Assembly (NCBI GenBank): GCA_040882265.1
Contig: JBBEBO010000154.1
Span: 1-17,006, forward strand
Length of the DNA: 17,006 nt
Source: Brumimicrobium sp040882265
GTDB taxonomy: Bacteria > Bacteroidota > Bacteroidia > Flavobacteriales_D > Crocinitomicaceae
Reading direction: 5' to 3'
The stretch's first letter is position 1; every line of letters begins with the position of its first letter. This document shows positions 1-6,781 of the stretch, in pieces. The notes under the pieces are model-generated. The model saw only the letters and a list, made by a program, of their open reading frames with translations, did no database searches and had not been told where the DNA came from. Both the position numbers and the translations under genes were made by a program.

Positions 1-162
1 TTAGCGCCCATTGCGGTTAAAAACTTACTGGTAAAGTATCCGATACGCAATATAATTTTTCACTTTTTGGCACCTTGGAAGGAGTTGTGTCTTCTTGATG
101 ATTTTTATTACCAGTACAATTTAATTAGTCAAATAGTAGTAAGTTTGTATCATCTTTTATAG
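1..162 (+). CDS. C-terminal fragment of an unidentified protein
   Basis: The first frame is open from the window edge to a TAG at 160-162, giving 53 residues with no start inside the window. The tail has hydrophobic and aromatic stretches (IIFHFLAPW, LLDDFYYQY, ISQIVVSLYHLL), so a membrane-associated or fold-terminal segment is possible. It stops 11 bases before the first glycosyltransferase on the same strand, which is typical operon spacing and is the main argument that it is real. I do not recognise the family. A 53-codon open frame can arise by chance in DNA this AT-rich, so the call is tentative. Confidence 0.4.
   Translation, partial: LAPIAVKNLLVKYPIRNIIFHFLAPWKELCLLDDFYYQYNLISQIVVSLYHLL
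140..147 (+). promoter_or_regulatory. Possible -7 box before the glycosyltransferase cluster
   Basis: TAAGTTTG matches the Bacteroidota -7 consensus TAnnTTTG exactly and lies 26 bases before the ATG at 174. The upstream -33 element is weak: TTTA at 120-123 rather than TTTG. The site overlaps the end of the upstream reading frame, so if real it would be an internal promoter. A short consensus like this occurs by chance in AT-rich DNA. Confidence 0.3.
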
Positions 163-173
163 ATGATTACGAA

Positions 174-878
174 ATGGAAGAAAAATCAGTTCAACATAAA
201 GTTTTTGTTGTCATTCCTGCATTTAATGAGGAAAAATCTATTGGAAAAGTTGTTGCTGAAATTCCAAAGCTGGTAAAAGAAGTAGTTGTGGTCAGTAATA
301 ATTCGACAGATAAAACAGTTTCAGTAGCAAAAAAAGCAGGTGCAACGGTTTTAGAAGAATCGAGGAAGGGGTATGGCTGGGCATGCTTGAAAGGGATCGA
401 TTATGCCTATGATAATGGTGCTACGATTATTACTTTTTTAGATGGTGATTATTCTGATTATCCAGAACAATTAACAGATGTTATTCGGCCAATTATTGAA
501 AACGATATGGACATGGTTATTGGTTCTCGAGCTTTAGGGGAAAAAATTAAAGGTTCAATGACAATTCCTCAAGTTTTTGGAAATTGGCTGGCAACAAAAT
601 TGTTGAAAATATTTTATGGTGCTAAGTTTACAGATTTAGGACCATTTCGTGCAATTAAAGTGGAAGCATTGAAAAAGCTCCAAATGTCCGATAAGACTTA
701 TGGTTGGACTATCGAAATGCAGATAAAAGCAGCAAAAAATAAGCTTCGATTTTGTGAAGTTCCAGTCGATTACAAACCTCGAATTGGCACTTCAAAAGTA
801 AGTGGAACGATAAAAGGTGCGGTTTTCGCCGGAATAAAAATTATCTTTGCAGTGTTTAAATATAAATTTGTTCGATAA
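174..878 (+). CDS. GT2 family glycosyltransferase, DPM1/polyprenyl-phosphate hexose synthase-like
   Basis: A 234-residue GT-A enzyme of family GT2. The nucleotide-sugar-binding start is FVVIPAFNEE (11-20), followed by SNNSTDKT (41-48), where many GT2 members have DNNSTD or DDGSTD. The metal-binding motif is LDGDYSDYP (89-97; D90, D92). A conserved GPFRAIK patch lies near 156-162 and PVDYKPRIGTSK at 197-208. Length and motif order fit the small DPM1-like branch, which moves a hexose from GDP- or UDP-sugar to a polyprenyl phosphate or other acceptor on the inner membrane face. A hydrophobic C-terminal stretch (213-228) may contact the membrane, but there is no separate multi-helix domain. It precedes two further glycosyltransferases on the same strand, which favours envelope glycolipid synthesis. 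Donor and acceptor cannot be read from the sequence. The fold is certain; the substrate is inference. Confidence 0.88.
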   Translation: MEEKSVQHKVFVVIPAFNEEKSIGKVVAEIPKLVKEVVVVSNNSTDKTVSVAKKAGATVLEESRKGYGWACLKGIDYAYDNGATIITFLDGDYSDYPEQLTDVIRPIIENDMDMVIGSRALGEKIKGSMTIPQVFGNWLATKLLKIFYGAKFTDLGPFRAIKVEALKKLQMSDKTYGWTIEMQIKAAKNKLRFCEVPVDYKPRIGTSKVSGTIKGAVFAGIKIIFAVFKYKFVR

Positions 879-980
879 TATGAGCTATAAGCTAAGCCAA
901 ATAGTAGATCTAAAGATTTCAATTTTGTTTGTAAAAAGCTTGAAAGTTGATCTTTCGAAAACAAAAACATTAAGAGGCAC

Positions 981-2594
981 ATGAATTCGGGAATCTTGTT
1001 GCAAAGTGTTGTAGGGGATCCAACATGGATGTTTAATTGGGGCGATGCGTTTGGTTATGAACACTATTGGTCACACCTTCTTGCGAAACTAATTTTGATT
1101 ATTTACGGTTTTTGTTTAATTCTGATTTTCTTTTATAGTATCCTTCAGCTCACTTTAGCAATTATTTATAGAAAAAATAAAAGTTTAAAAGATAACGAGA
1201 CACCTCCCGATGTTGATCTAAAAAACCTTCCTTATGTTACTGTTCAGCTTCCAATGTATAACGAATATTACGTAGCTGAAAGAATTATTGATTGTGTAGC
1301 TAAACTTGATTATCCCAAGGACAAGTTAGAAATTCAAGTATTAGATGATTCAACCGACGAAACTGTCGATGTAATTGCTAAAAAAGTAAAAGAAGTTCGT
1401 GAAAAATATAACCTAGACATAAAGCATATACATAGAATCAATCGTGTGGGTTATAAAGCTGGTGCGCTAGATGATGCCTTAGATGATGCCAAAGGTGAGT
1501 TCATTGCAATTTTTGATGTAGATTTTCTTCCAGATGAAGATTTCTTACTTAAAACAATACCTCATTTCAAGAATGAAAAAATTGGCGTTGTTCAAACAAG
1601 GTGGGGGCACATTAATAAAAACTATTCATTATTAACAGAGTTACAAGCTTTTGGATTAAACGGACATTTTGCAATTGAGCAAGGTGGAAGAAATGCAACT
1701 GGTCATTATATTAATTTTAATGGAACGGGCGGTGTTTGGAGAAAGTCGTGCATTGAATCAGCAGGGGGGTGGGAACATGACACTTTAACTGAAGATTTAG
1801 ACTTAAGCTACCGGGCACAAATAAAAGGATGGGAGTTTAAATACTTAGAAAATGTGGTCGCTCCAGCTGAACTTCCTATCACAATGAGTGCTTTAAAAGG
1901 GCAACAGCACAGATGGATGAAAGGTGGCGCTGAATGCTTTAGGAAAATTGCTTGGAAACTTATTACAACTAAAGGTTTGCGTTTAAGTGATAGAATTCAC
2001 GGACTGTCTCATTTGTTTAACTCTTCTGTTTTTATCTTTATCCTTATTTTGAGTATTTTAAGTGTGCCTATACTTCATATAAAAGATAGTTTTGCCGATT
2101 TAAACTACTTCATACAATTTGGAAGTATTTTTATTTTGTCTACTATATTCTTGATGTATTATTATTGGAATTCGTATCGCGATAAAACAGGTAATACATT
2201 TCAATCACTTGTGAGCTTTATAGGTAGATTCTTTCAATTTCTAATTGTTTCAATGGGACTTGCTTTGAATAACGCAGTTGCTGTTGTCGAAGGTTACATG
2301 GGCATTAAAAGTTCTTTTGTGAGAACGCCAAAGTTCAACGTTTCAACCAAGTCAAATAAAGTTGAAAATAAATACGATAAAAAGTCACTGTCATTAGTTA
2401 CAGTTTTTGAAGGATTACTTTTTGTACTTTTCTTATTCACAGCTATCAATAGGTTGGTTTACGGAGATTTAGGAATGGTGCCATTTCATTTGATACTGGC
2501 GACGGGTTATGGTATGGTGTTCTTTTATAGTATTGCTGAAGTTCGTCCTGCAATATTTAAATTCTCCCCAAAATTTAGCGCAAGTAATGTTTAA
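981..2594 (+). CDS. Processive-type membrane GT2 glycosyltransferase (cellulose/mannan synthase-like)
   Basis: A 537-residue membrane GT2 enzyme. One N-terminal hydrophobic segment (about 33-62) precedes a cytoplasmic GT-A domain with all four signature elements: LDDST (121-125), FDVDF (178-182), TEDLD (270-274) and QQHRW (308-312, the QxxRW motif of processive enzymes). C-terminal membrane segments lie near 347-366, 379-396, 411-430, 471-490 and 500-520. This layout is shared by plant CSLA/CSLC glucan and mannan synthases and by bacterial cellulose-synthase-like proteins. There is no PilZ domain, so direct cyclic-di-GMP control like BcsA is not indicated, and no bcsB/bcsC partner is present. 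The ATG follows a 102-base gap after the previous gene; a loose promoter-like pair (TTTG, then GATCTTTC) lies in that gap. It probably builds or extends a beta-linked glycan or glycolipid; donor unknown. Confidence 0.88.
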   Translation: MNSGILLQSVVGDPTWMFNWGDAFGYEHYWSHLLAKLILIIYGFCLILIFFYSILQLTLAIIYRKNKSLKDNETPPDVDLKNLPYVTVQLPMYNEYYVAERIIDCVAKLDYPKDKLEIQVLDDSTDETVDVIAKKVKEVREKYNLDIKHIHRINRVGYKAGALDDALDDAKGEFIAIFDVDFLPDEDFLLKTIPHFKNEKIGVVQTRWGHINKNYSLLTELQAFGLNGHFAIEQGGRNATGHYINFNGTGGVWRKSCIESAGGWEHDTLTEDLDLSYRAQIKGWEFKYLENVVAPAELPITMSALKGQQHRWMKGGAECFRKIAWKLITTKGLRLSDRIHGLSHLFNSSVFIFILILSILSVPILHIKDSFADLNYFIQFGSIFILSTIFLMYYYWNSYRDKTGNTFQSLVSFIGRFFQFLIVSMGLALNNAVAVVEGYMGIKSSFVRTPKFNVSTKSNKVENKYDKKSLSLVTVFEGLLFVLFLFTAINRLVYGDLGMVPFHLILATGYGMVFFYSIAEVRPAIFKFSPKFSASNV

Positions 2595-2597
2595 TTT

Positions 2598-3935
2598 ATG
2601 CGTTTATTCAAATCAAAAGAATGGATTTGGGTTGCTGTATTTATTGCCTCACTAGTTTATATTAATTACTTCTCACATCAAGAAGACTTTACGGTTAATA
2701 TGGCGCTTTACACTGTCATGTTTGCTGTTTACATTTATTTTATTCGAATTCGTAAAGAACTCTCAGATAAAAGTAGAGACAAACTTGCATTGTTTTTTCA
2801 TTTAATCCCCCTTTTTGCACTGCCTGCTTTGTCACCTGATGTTTATCGGTTTATCTGGGATGGTGAACTAGTAACACATGGAATTCACCCATATAGGTTT
2901 ACACCAAACGAGCTAATTGATTCTTCATTTTATCAAAGTTCCCCTTATTTACAATCGCTATATTCTGAAATGACGGAGCTTTCAAAAGCGAACTATTCAC
3001 TTTACCCAACATTTAATCAAATATATTTTTTAGTTCCTGCACTCATTAGTGAGAACGTGATTCTTTCAATCATAATAATGCGAGTTCTGATATTGGTCAC
3101 TGCTATATTTGGCTACATTTATTTGAAGAAGTTATTGATACACCTTAACTTATCTGCTGATAAAGCCTGGATAATTGCCCTAAACCCATTCATAATTATT
3201 GAAATGACTGGTAATTTACACTTTGAAGGTGTGATGCTTTCTTTATTATTTATAAGTTTTTATTTACTACTTACAAAAAAATGGATTTTGGCAGCTTTAT
3301 TTTGGGCGTTAGCAATTAGTGTTAAACTTACACCTCTAATTCTATTGCCTTTTTTGTGGCGTTTTGTAGGATGGAAAAGGGCTTTTAAAGTATATTTTAC
3401 AACGGGTGTTTTTACAATACTTATTCTTTGGATTTATTTATGGCCTTCTTTGATTCCAAACTTTATGAAAAGCGTGAATTTATATTTTGATAACTTCCAA
3501 TTTAACGGGTCTATTTTCTTAATTACAGAATGGATTTCTTATCCATTTTATGACTACAAAACAATTAGGATATTTGGGCCTTTGCTTTCACAAATCAGCA
3601 TAGTACTGATTCTATTTATCGCATTTTTAAAACCTATCAAGAATGGTAATGTTTGGTTTGAACGGATGATGTGGGGGTATGTTATTTACTTATTGTTTGC
3701 AACAACAGTTCACCCATGGTATATTGCGCTTCCATTTGGGTTGTCAATACTAACAAAAAACACATTTATGATTGGCTGGACATTTTTAATTATGCTCAGC
3801 TATGGTTTTTATGCTGTAGGCAATTCAGCATTAAGTTATACATTTATATGTGTAGAGTATATTGGTTTATTGATATTTATCACCTTAGACTTATATAAAA
3901 AGCCTAATTTTTTAACGCGCTTCATGAAAATTTAA
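2598..3935 (+). CDS. Polytopic GT-C glycosyltransferase (MptA/MptB or DUF2029-like mannosyltransferase)
   Basis: A 445-residue protein made almost wholly of hydrophobic helices (roughly ten to twelve). The diagnostic loop after the second or third helix reads SPDVYRFIWDG (79-89), then HGIHPYRF (94-101). An early-loop Asp in this context is the usual acceptor/catalytic acid of GT-C enzymes. NPFIIIE (196-202), GNLHFEG (205-211), VKLTP (242-246) and TTVHPWY (369-375) are further landmarks shared with polyprenyl-phosphate-mannose-dependent transferases of the MptA/MptB and GT87 type. Such enzymes use a lipid-linked sugar on the outer face of the inner membrane. Only 3 bases separate it from the preceding gene, so the two are co-transcribed and probably act in one pathway. 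The DPM1-like enzyme upstream could supply the lipid-linked donor. Family placement is fairly firm; mannose specificity is inferred. Confidence 0.8.
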   Translation: MRLFKSKEWIWVAVFIASLVYINYFSHQEDFTVNMALYTVMFAVYIYFIRIRKELSDKSRDKLALFFHLIPLFALPALSPDVYRFIWDGELVTHGIHPYRFTPNELIDSSFYQSSPYLQSLYSEMTELSKANYSLYPTFNQIYFLVPALISENVILSIIIMRVLILVTAIFGYIYLKKLLIHLNLSADKAWIIALNPFIIIEMTGNLHFEGVMLSLLFISFYLLLTKKWILAALFWALAISVKLTPLILLPFLWRFVGWKRAFKVYFTTGVFTILILWIYLWPSLIPNFMKSVNLYFDNFQFNGSIFLITEWISYPFYDYKTIRIFGPLLSQISIVLILFIAFLKPIKNGNVWFERMMWGYVIYLLFATTVHPWYIALPFGLSILTKNTFMIGWTFLIMLSYGFYAVGNSALSYTFICVEYIGLLIFITLDLYKKPNFLTRFMKI

Positions 3936-3941
3936 TTGAAA

Positions 3942-4511
3942 TTATCTCAATGATTTGTAATGTGCTATCCATTCTGGGTCTACAACGTCTTTCAATAACT
4001 TATAAAAACTAGAATCAGAAAAATAATCCTGATCGTAACCCCTCACGCCATAGCGGTTAAAAATGTATTCTTGTTGTTTTAAAGAAGGTCTAAAATCTCC
4101 TTGACTCCAGCCTTTTTCTAATCCTTCTTGAAGGGGGTGCTCACTAAATCTAACTTTCCATAAAGAATCTATCGCAGCTCCATAATTAATGATTTCCTCT
4201 TTTAATGAATCGTTGTAAAATTGTTGCTCCTCAAAAAAATCATAGAATTTTGTTGTTCTTGGAATAGGCCATTTTCCAGTGCAAATATTTACCAATTCTT
4301 TTTTAGTAATCGGCTGTCTCCCTGATAAACGGTTGTTTTTATAGTAGAATATAGCAAACTGTGTTAAGCCACCAGTAGGCAAAAGCCCAATTTTAACCCC
4401 AAATTTCACATCGTTTGAAGGGTTGAAATTAGTTTCTTTCTTTTGATTTATGCTACTAGATAATAGCATAATACAAATCAATAGAATACTATTTAAATAG
4501 AGCTGTTTCAT
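3942..4511 (-). CDS. Hypothetical secreted protein
   Basis: A 189-residue protein I do not recognise. It starts with a likely signal peptide (MKQLYLNSILLICIMLLSSS, 1-20). There is no convincing lipobox, since the only early Cys (C13) lies inside the hydrophobic core, so export to the periplasm is more likely than lipidation. The mature part is rich in charged and aromatic residues, with short regions such as GVKIGLLPTGG (38-48) and KKELVNICTGKWPIPR (70-85), and ends in DPEWIAHYKSLR. Codon use is ordinary and the frame is intact. It converges with the GT-C gene with only 6 bases between the stop codons and no hairpin there. Upstream is the long non-coding region, so it is transcribed alone. 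The function cannot be inferred from context. Confidence 0.7.
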   Translation of the reverse strand: MKQLYLNSILLICIMLLSSSINQKKETNFNPSNDVKFGVKIGLLPTGGLTQFAIFYYKNNRLSGRQPITKKELVNICTGKWPIPRTTKFYDFFEEQQFYNDSLKEEIINYGAAIDSLWKVRFSEHPLQEGLEKGWSQGDFRPSLKQQEYIFNRYGVRGYDQDYFSDSSFYKLLKDVVDPEWIAHYKSLR

Positions 4512-4736
4512 AAATTTCTACTGTAATATCAATGTCGCCACTTAATGTAACTCAGATATTTACTTAAAGTATAACGCTAATTAAAATAACAATCGGTATA
4601 ATTTACGAAAAATATCAGTTTTAGTTACTTGAGTAAACCGATTGTAAAAGTGAGAAAGTGTCTAATTTTATTTAATGCATATCCGCTTGTTTACTTAAAA
4701 TTGATTTCGGACACACAAAAATGCTAGTCCTTCGTC

Positions 4737-4764
4737 TCCCCCTTTGGAGGGGGCGGGGGGAGGA
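4737..4764 (+). repeat. GC-rich palindromic repeat, left copy
   Basis: A 28-base C/G-tract block in otherwise AT-rich DNA. It has its own hairpin (CCCCCT, loop TTGG, AGGGGG) followed by a run of G residues and AGGA. Its near-identical inverted partner is at 4859-4887. The form resembles REP-type intergenic palindromes, and from memory G/C-tract blocks of this kind recur in Bacteroidota genomes, but copy number cannot be judged from one window. Confidence 0.65.
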
Positions 4765-4858
4765 CTATTTTACTTACAAGTTCAATTATTAATTTTTTTT
4801 ATTCTTACTTCTACCAAAAATTGAGTTAGTTATTTTATTGCTTTTTTTCTAACTATTA

Positions 4859-4887
4859 TCCTCCCCCTAGCCCCCTCCAAAGGGGGA
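4859..4887 (-). repeat. GC-rich palindromic repeat, right copy (inverted)
   Basis: The reverse complement of this 29-base block matches the left copy at 4737-4764 except at one spot, where the left has a single G and this copy has TA between the two G tracts. The 94-base AT-rich spacer contains no gene. Paired copies in opposite orientation could fold into one long hairpin with a large loop, as in BIME-like REP pairs. Confidence 0.65.
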
Positions 4888-5016
4888 AACAAAACCTCAG
4901 TAAATAGCGATTACTGATGAAGATTTTGGTTTTTTGAAGATCTTAACGAAGAAGCTGGCATTGTCAGATTCTAGTTTATAAAAAAAATGGGGTAAACAAG
5001 CAGATATGCATAAAAT

Positions 5017-5868
5017 TTAATTTCCTTTATAGAAACACTTGTCTGGATTTCCTAATGAAAATGTAAACATTATACCAAACATACTGTACCAATCTTTTGT
5101 GGCTGAATTGCCTCGCGATCCAGTCATTGGGCTGTCATTAAGAGAAGGGTCAGCTAAACGGGCAGCTATACTTCCGTTTTCTTGTGCTAGATCATCTGGA
5201 TTAACATAATTTCCTCCAACGTCGTCTATATAGTCTGTAAATGTTTTTCTTAAGCCATATTCAAATGAAACGGAAGCCTTTTGACCAATATTAAGCTTAA
5301 ATCCGATTCCAAAAGGAACGACCAATTGTGTCAGGGAGTATGGATTTTGATCTGATAAAGAACTGCCTTGGCCTTCAGTACCAATTTGCTGTAAGGAGAC
5401 TAAATCTCCATTATAATTTGTTTTAGGATCCATTCGAAAAACGCCAATATCTATGAATAAATACGGTGTAAAAAAGTACTTTTCATTACCGAGTTTATAA
5501 TTTCTATAATTAAATTCAATCCCACCTGACACTTCCCAAATTTCTGATTCAAAAGATAAGTTTCTCATTTGTTGAATTTCTGAGGAAGCATCAGAATCAT
5601 ATCCTTCAACTTTTCCATACCTCACCCCAGCGCGTAAAGCAATCCTTGAGTTCACATAATACCTGTAAAGTATACCTCCCGATAAATTTGTTCGGCGGAA
5701 ATGAGCATATTTGTTTAAGTCCCCAATATAATAACTACCTCCAACCATAAACCCAAAAGAGGAACGCGAACGAAAATTCTCACTTTGAGCATGTATGCTT
5801 GAGTTCAGAGTTAATACACTGAAGCTGATAATAGAAAATATTGTTATTCGAAACATCATTTTGCTCAA
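5017..5868 (-). CDS. DUF6089-like outer-membrane beta-barrel protein
   Basis: A 283-residue protein with a signal peptide (MSKMMFRITIFSIISFSVLT, continuing to a likely cut after IHA at 27). The mature part begins with a glycine/aromatic barrel strand (FGFMVGGSYYIGDLN, 39-53) and continues with alternating strands such as RIALRAGVRYG and ASVSFEYGLRKTF, ending KDWYSMFGIMFTFSLG before a short tail with one Cys. The barrel pattern, the YIGDLN start, the length and the position directly after NAD kinase all fit the DUF6089 family of Bacteroidota. The family's biochemical role is unknown; a link to outer-membrane assembly is suggested only by the usual neighbours uppS and bamA. Those genes are absent here: the next thing downstream is the inverted-repeat element. 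It lies 29 bases after nadK and probably shares its transcript. Confidence 0.78.
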   Translation of the reverse strand: MSKMMFRITIFSIISFSVLTLNSSIHAQSENFRSRSSFGFMVGGSYYIGDLNKYAHFRRTNLSGGILYRYYVNSRIALRAGVRYGKVEGYDSDASSEIQQMRNLSFESEIWEVSGGIEFNYRNYKLGNEKYFFTPYLFIDIGVFRMDPKTNYNGDLVSLQQIGTEGQGSSLSDQNPYSLTQLVVPFGIGFKLNIGQKASVSFEYGLRKTFTDYIDDVGGNYVNPDDLAQENGSIAARLADPSLNDSPMTGSRGNSATKDWYSMFGIMFTFSLGNPDKCFYKGN

Positions 5869-5897
5869 ATATAACGGATTTTTAAAGAAAATATTGC

Positions 5898-6779
5898 TTA
5901 TCCATTTCTTTGATCAATCCCCCACATCATTTTTTTACGAATTGTATCCAAGAAGTTGTTTTCTTCGAATTTGATCACGTTTATCATGAAGTCTGCTTTA
6001 TAAACCATGACTTCAGCACCATTTTTTACTGATTTTGAAAAAGCATCAAGTGTTAATAGATACTTTTTCTCCCTTCCCTCAACAGTCAGTTTTATCGGCA
6101 TGTGATCTGGTACTACTACAGGTCGAACGTTTAAATTATGTGGTGCAATTGGTGTTAATATATGAACAGCACAACCTGGGGTGATAATAGGACCACCACA
6201 ACTAAGTGAATACGCAGTCGAGCCTGTTGGAGTTCCCACTATTAAACCATCTGCCCAATAAGAATTTAAATATTTATCATCAAGAGAGGCATGAACCGTA
6301 ATCATCGATGCTGTATCTTTCTTGTGAACTGCTAATTCATTTAACGCTAAGTTATTTTCTCCAAAAATATTTTGTTCTGTCTCTACTCTTAATAATGATC
6401 TTTTTTGGAATTCAAAATCTTTCTTATGTACGCGATCTAGTGTTTTTTCAAAATCTTCAGTGCTTGTGTTAGCGAGAAACCCTAACCGACCAGTATTGAT
6501 ACCAATGATTGGCACTCCACTTGAGCGGATATAACTAACGGTCTTAAGGAAGGTGCCATCTCCACCTATACTTATCGCAAGATCAATTCCCGTTTTAAAG
6601 TCTTTGAAAGAATCAAAAGTTTCGCAATTCGCTCCAATTCCTAGTTTTTTAATTAATTGGTTTCGAAATGAAGACTCAATAATCGGATTCCAATTTAAAT
6701 CTTCAAGGTGTTTAAAAAATTTCTTAAAGAATTCAACCTCGTGTTTAAGAATCTTTCTAGTATATATTGCGACATTCAT
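5898..6779 (-). CDS. nadK: NAD kinase
   Basis: A 293-residue ATP-NAD kinase that phosphorylates NAD to NADP in the cytoplasm. The sequence shows the family signature ISIGGDGTFLKT (69-80; catalytic Asp at 74), GINTGRLGFLA (93-103), the NE pair at 147-148 that contacts NAD, and the glycine-rich ADGLIVGTPTGSTAYSLS block (176-193) followed by GGPIITPG (195-202) and NVRPVVVPD (217-225). Length is normal. It starts 2 bases after the CBS-domain gene ends, so the two are translationally close. CBS protein, nadK and the DUF6089 gene form one operon, an order commonly seen in Bacteroidota. Nothing is missing or unusual. Confidence 0.97.
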   Translation of the reverse strand: MNVAIYTRKILKHEVEFFKKFFKHLEDLNWNPIIESSFRNQLIKKLGIGANCETFDSFKDFKTGIDLAISIGGDGTFLKTVSYIRSSGVPIIGINTGRLGFLANTSTEDFEKTLDRVHKKDFEFQKRSLLRVETEQNIFGENNLALNELAVHKKDTASMITVHASLDDKYLNSYWADGLIVGTPTGSTAYSLSCGGPIITPGCAVHILTPIAPHNLNVRPVVVPDHMPIKLTVEGREKKYLLTLDAFSKSVKNGAEVMVYKADFMINVIKFEENNFLDTIRKKMMWGIDQRNG

Positions 6780-6781
6780 AG

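Larger units (their letters stand above)
4675..5011. repeat. Nested inverted-repeat element (MITE-like candidate)
   Basis: The outer ends are 20-base inverted repeats matching at 19 of 20 positions: ATGCATATCCGCTTGTTTAC at 4675-4694 and its reverse complement at 4992-5011, differing only at C4684. The similarity continues inward imperfectly (CTTCGT near 4730-4735 and ACGAAG at 4946-4951, with matching bases towards the ends). Inside sits a second, GC-rich inverted pair at 4737-4764 and 4859-4887. About 337 bases, no transposase and terminal inverted repeats are the form of a MITE or decayed IS remnant. No clear target-site duplication was found. The right end lies 5 bases beyond the stop codon of the outer-membrane gene at 5017. 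A single copy in view cannot prove mobility. Confidence 0.5.
4512..5016. other. 505-base non-coding region with nested inverted repeats
   Basis: No convincing gene is present. The region holds a spaced 9-base inverted repeat (ACAATCGGT at 4589-4597, ACCGATTGT at 4637-4645) and the nested repeat element at 4675-5011, annotated separately. A 25-codon open stretch at 4904-4981 (+), reading IAITDEDFGFLKILTKKLAL and five more residues before TAA, looks somewhat protein-like but has no start and is preceded directly by a stop. It may be a relic or chance. I see no terminator of the classic stem plus T-tract type for the neighbouring genes. Confidence 0.75.

Noticed and set aside
770..982. 70-codon minus-strand open frame over the end of the first glycosyltransferase
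   Set aside because: Lies mostly antisense to a well-supported gene, has no recognisable motif and no operon context.
1468..1490. Tandem near-repeat TAGATGATGCC in the processive glycosyltransferase, giving ALDDALDDA
   Set aside because: Relatives have the same spacing between GYKAGAL and KGE, as far as I recall the motif, so it is not an inserted duplication; it is probably chance similarity in a helix.
981..2594. Cellulose synthase (bcsA)
   Set aside because: The catalytic motifs fit but there is no PilZ domain and no bcsB, bcsC or bcsZ neighbours; the protein is shorter than BcsA.
3671..3898. 75-codon plus-strand open frame inside the GT-C gene
   Set aside because: A different frame of a gene with strong motifs; composition reflects the AT-rich membrane-protein sequence it overlaps.
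4737..4887. Reading the GC-rich inverted pair as an intrinsic terminator
   Set aside because: The arms are 94 bases apart, no T tract follows either arm, and neither lies directly after a gene stop. A repeat element fits better.
4675..5011. Reading the repeats as a CRISPR array or phage attachment site
   Set aside because: The repeats are two inverted pairs, not regularly spaced direct repeats, and there are no cas, integrase or tRNA genes.
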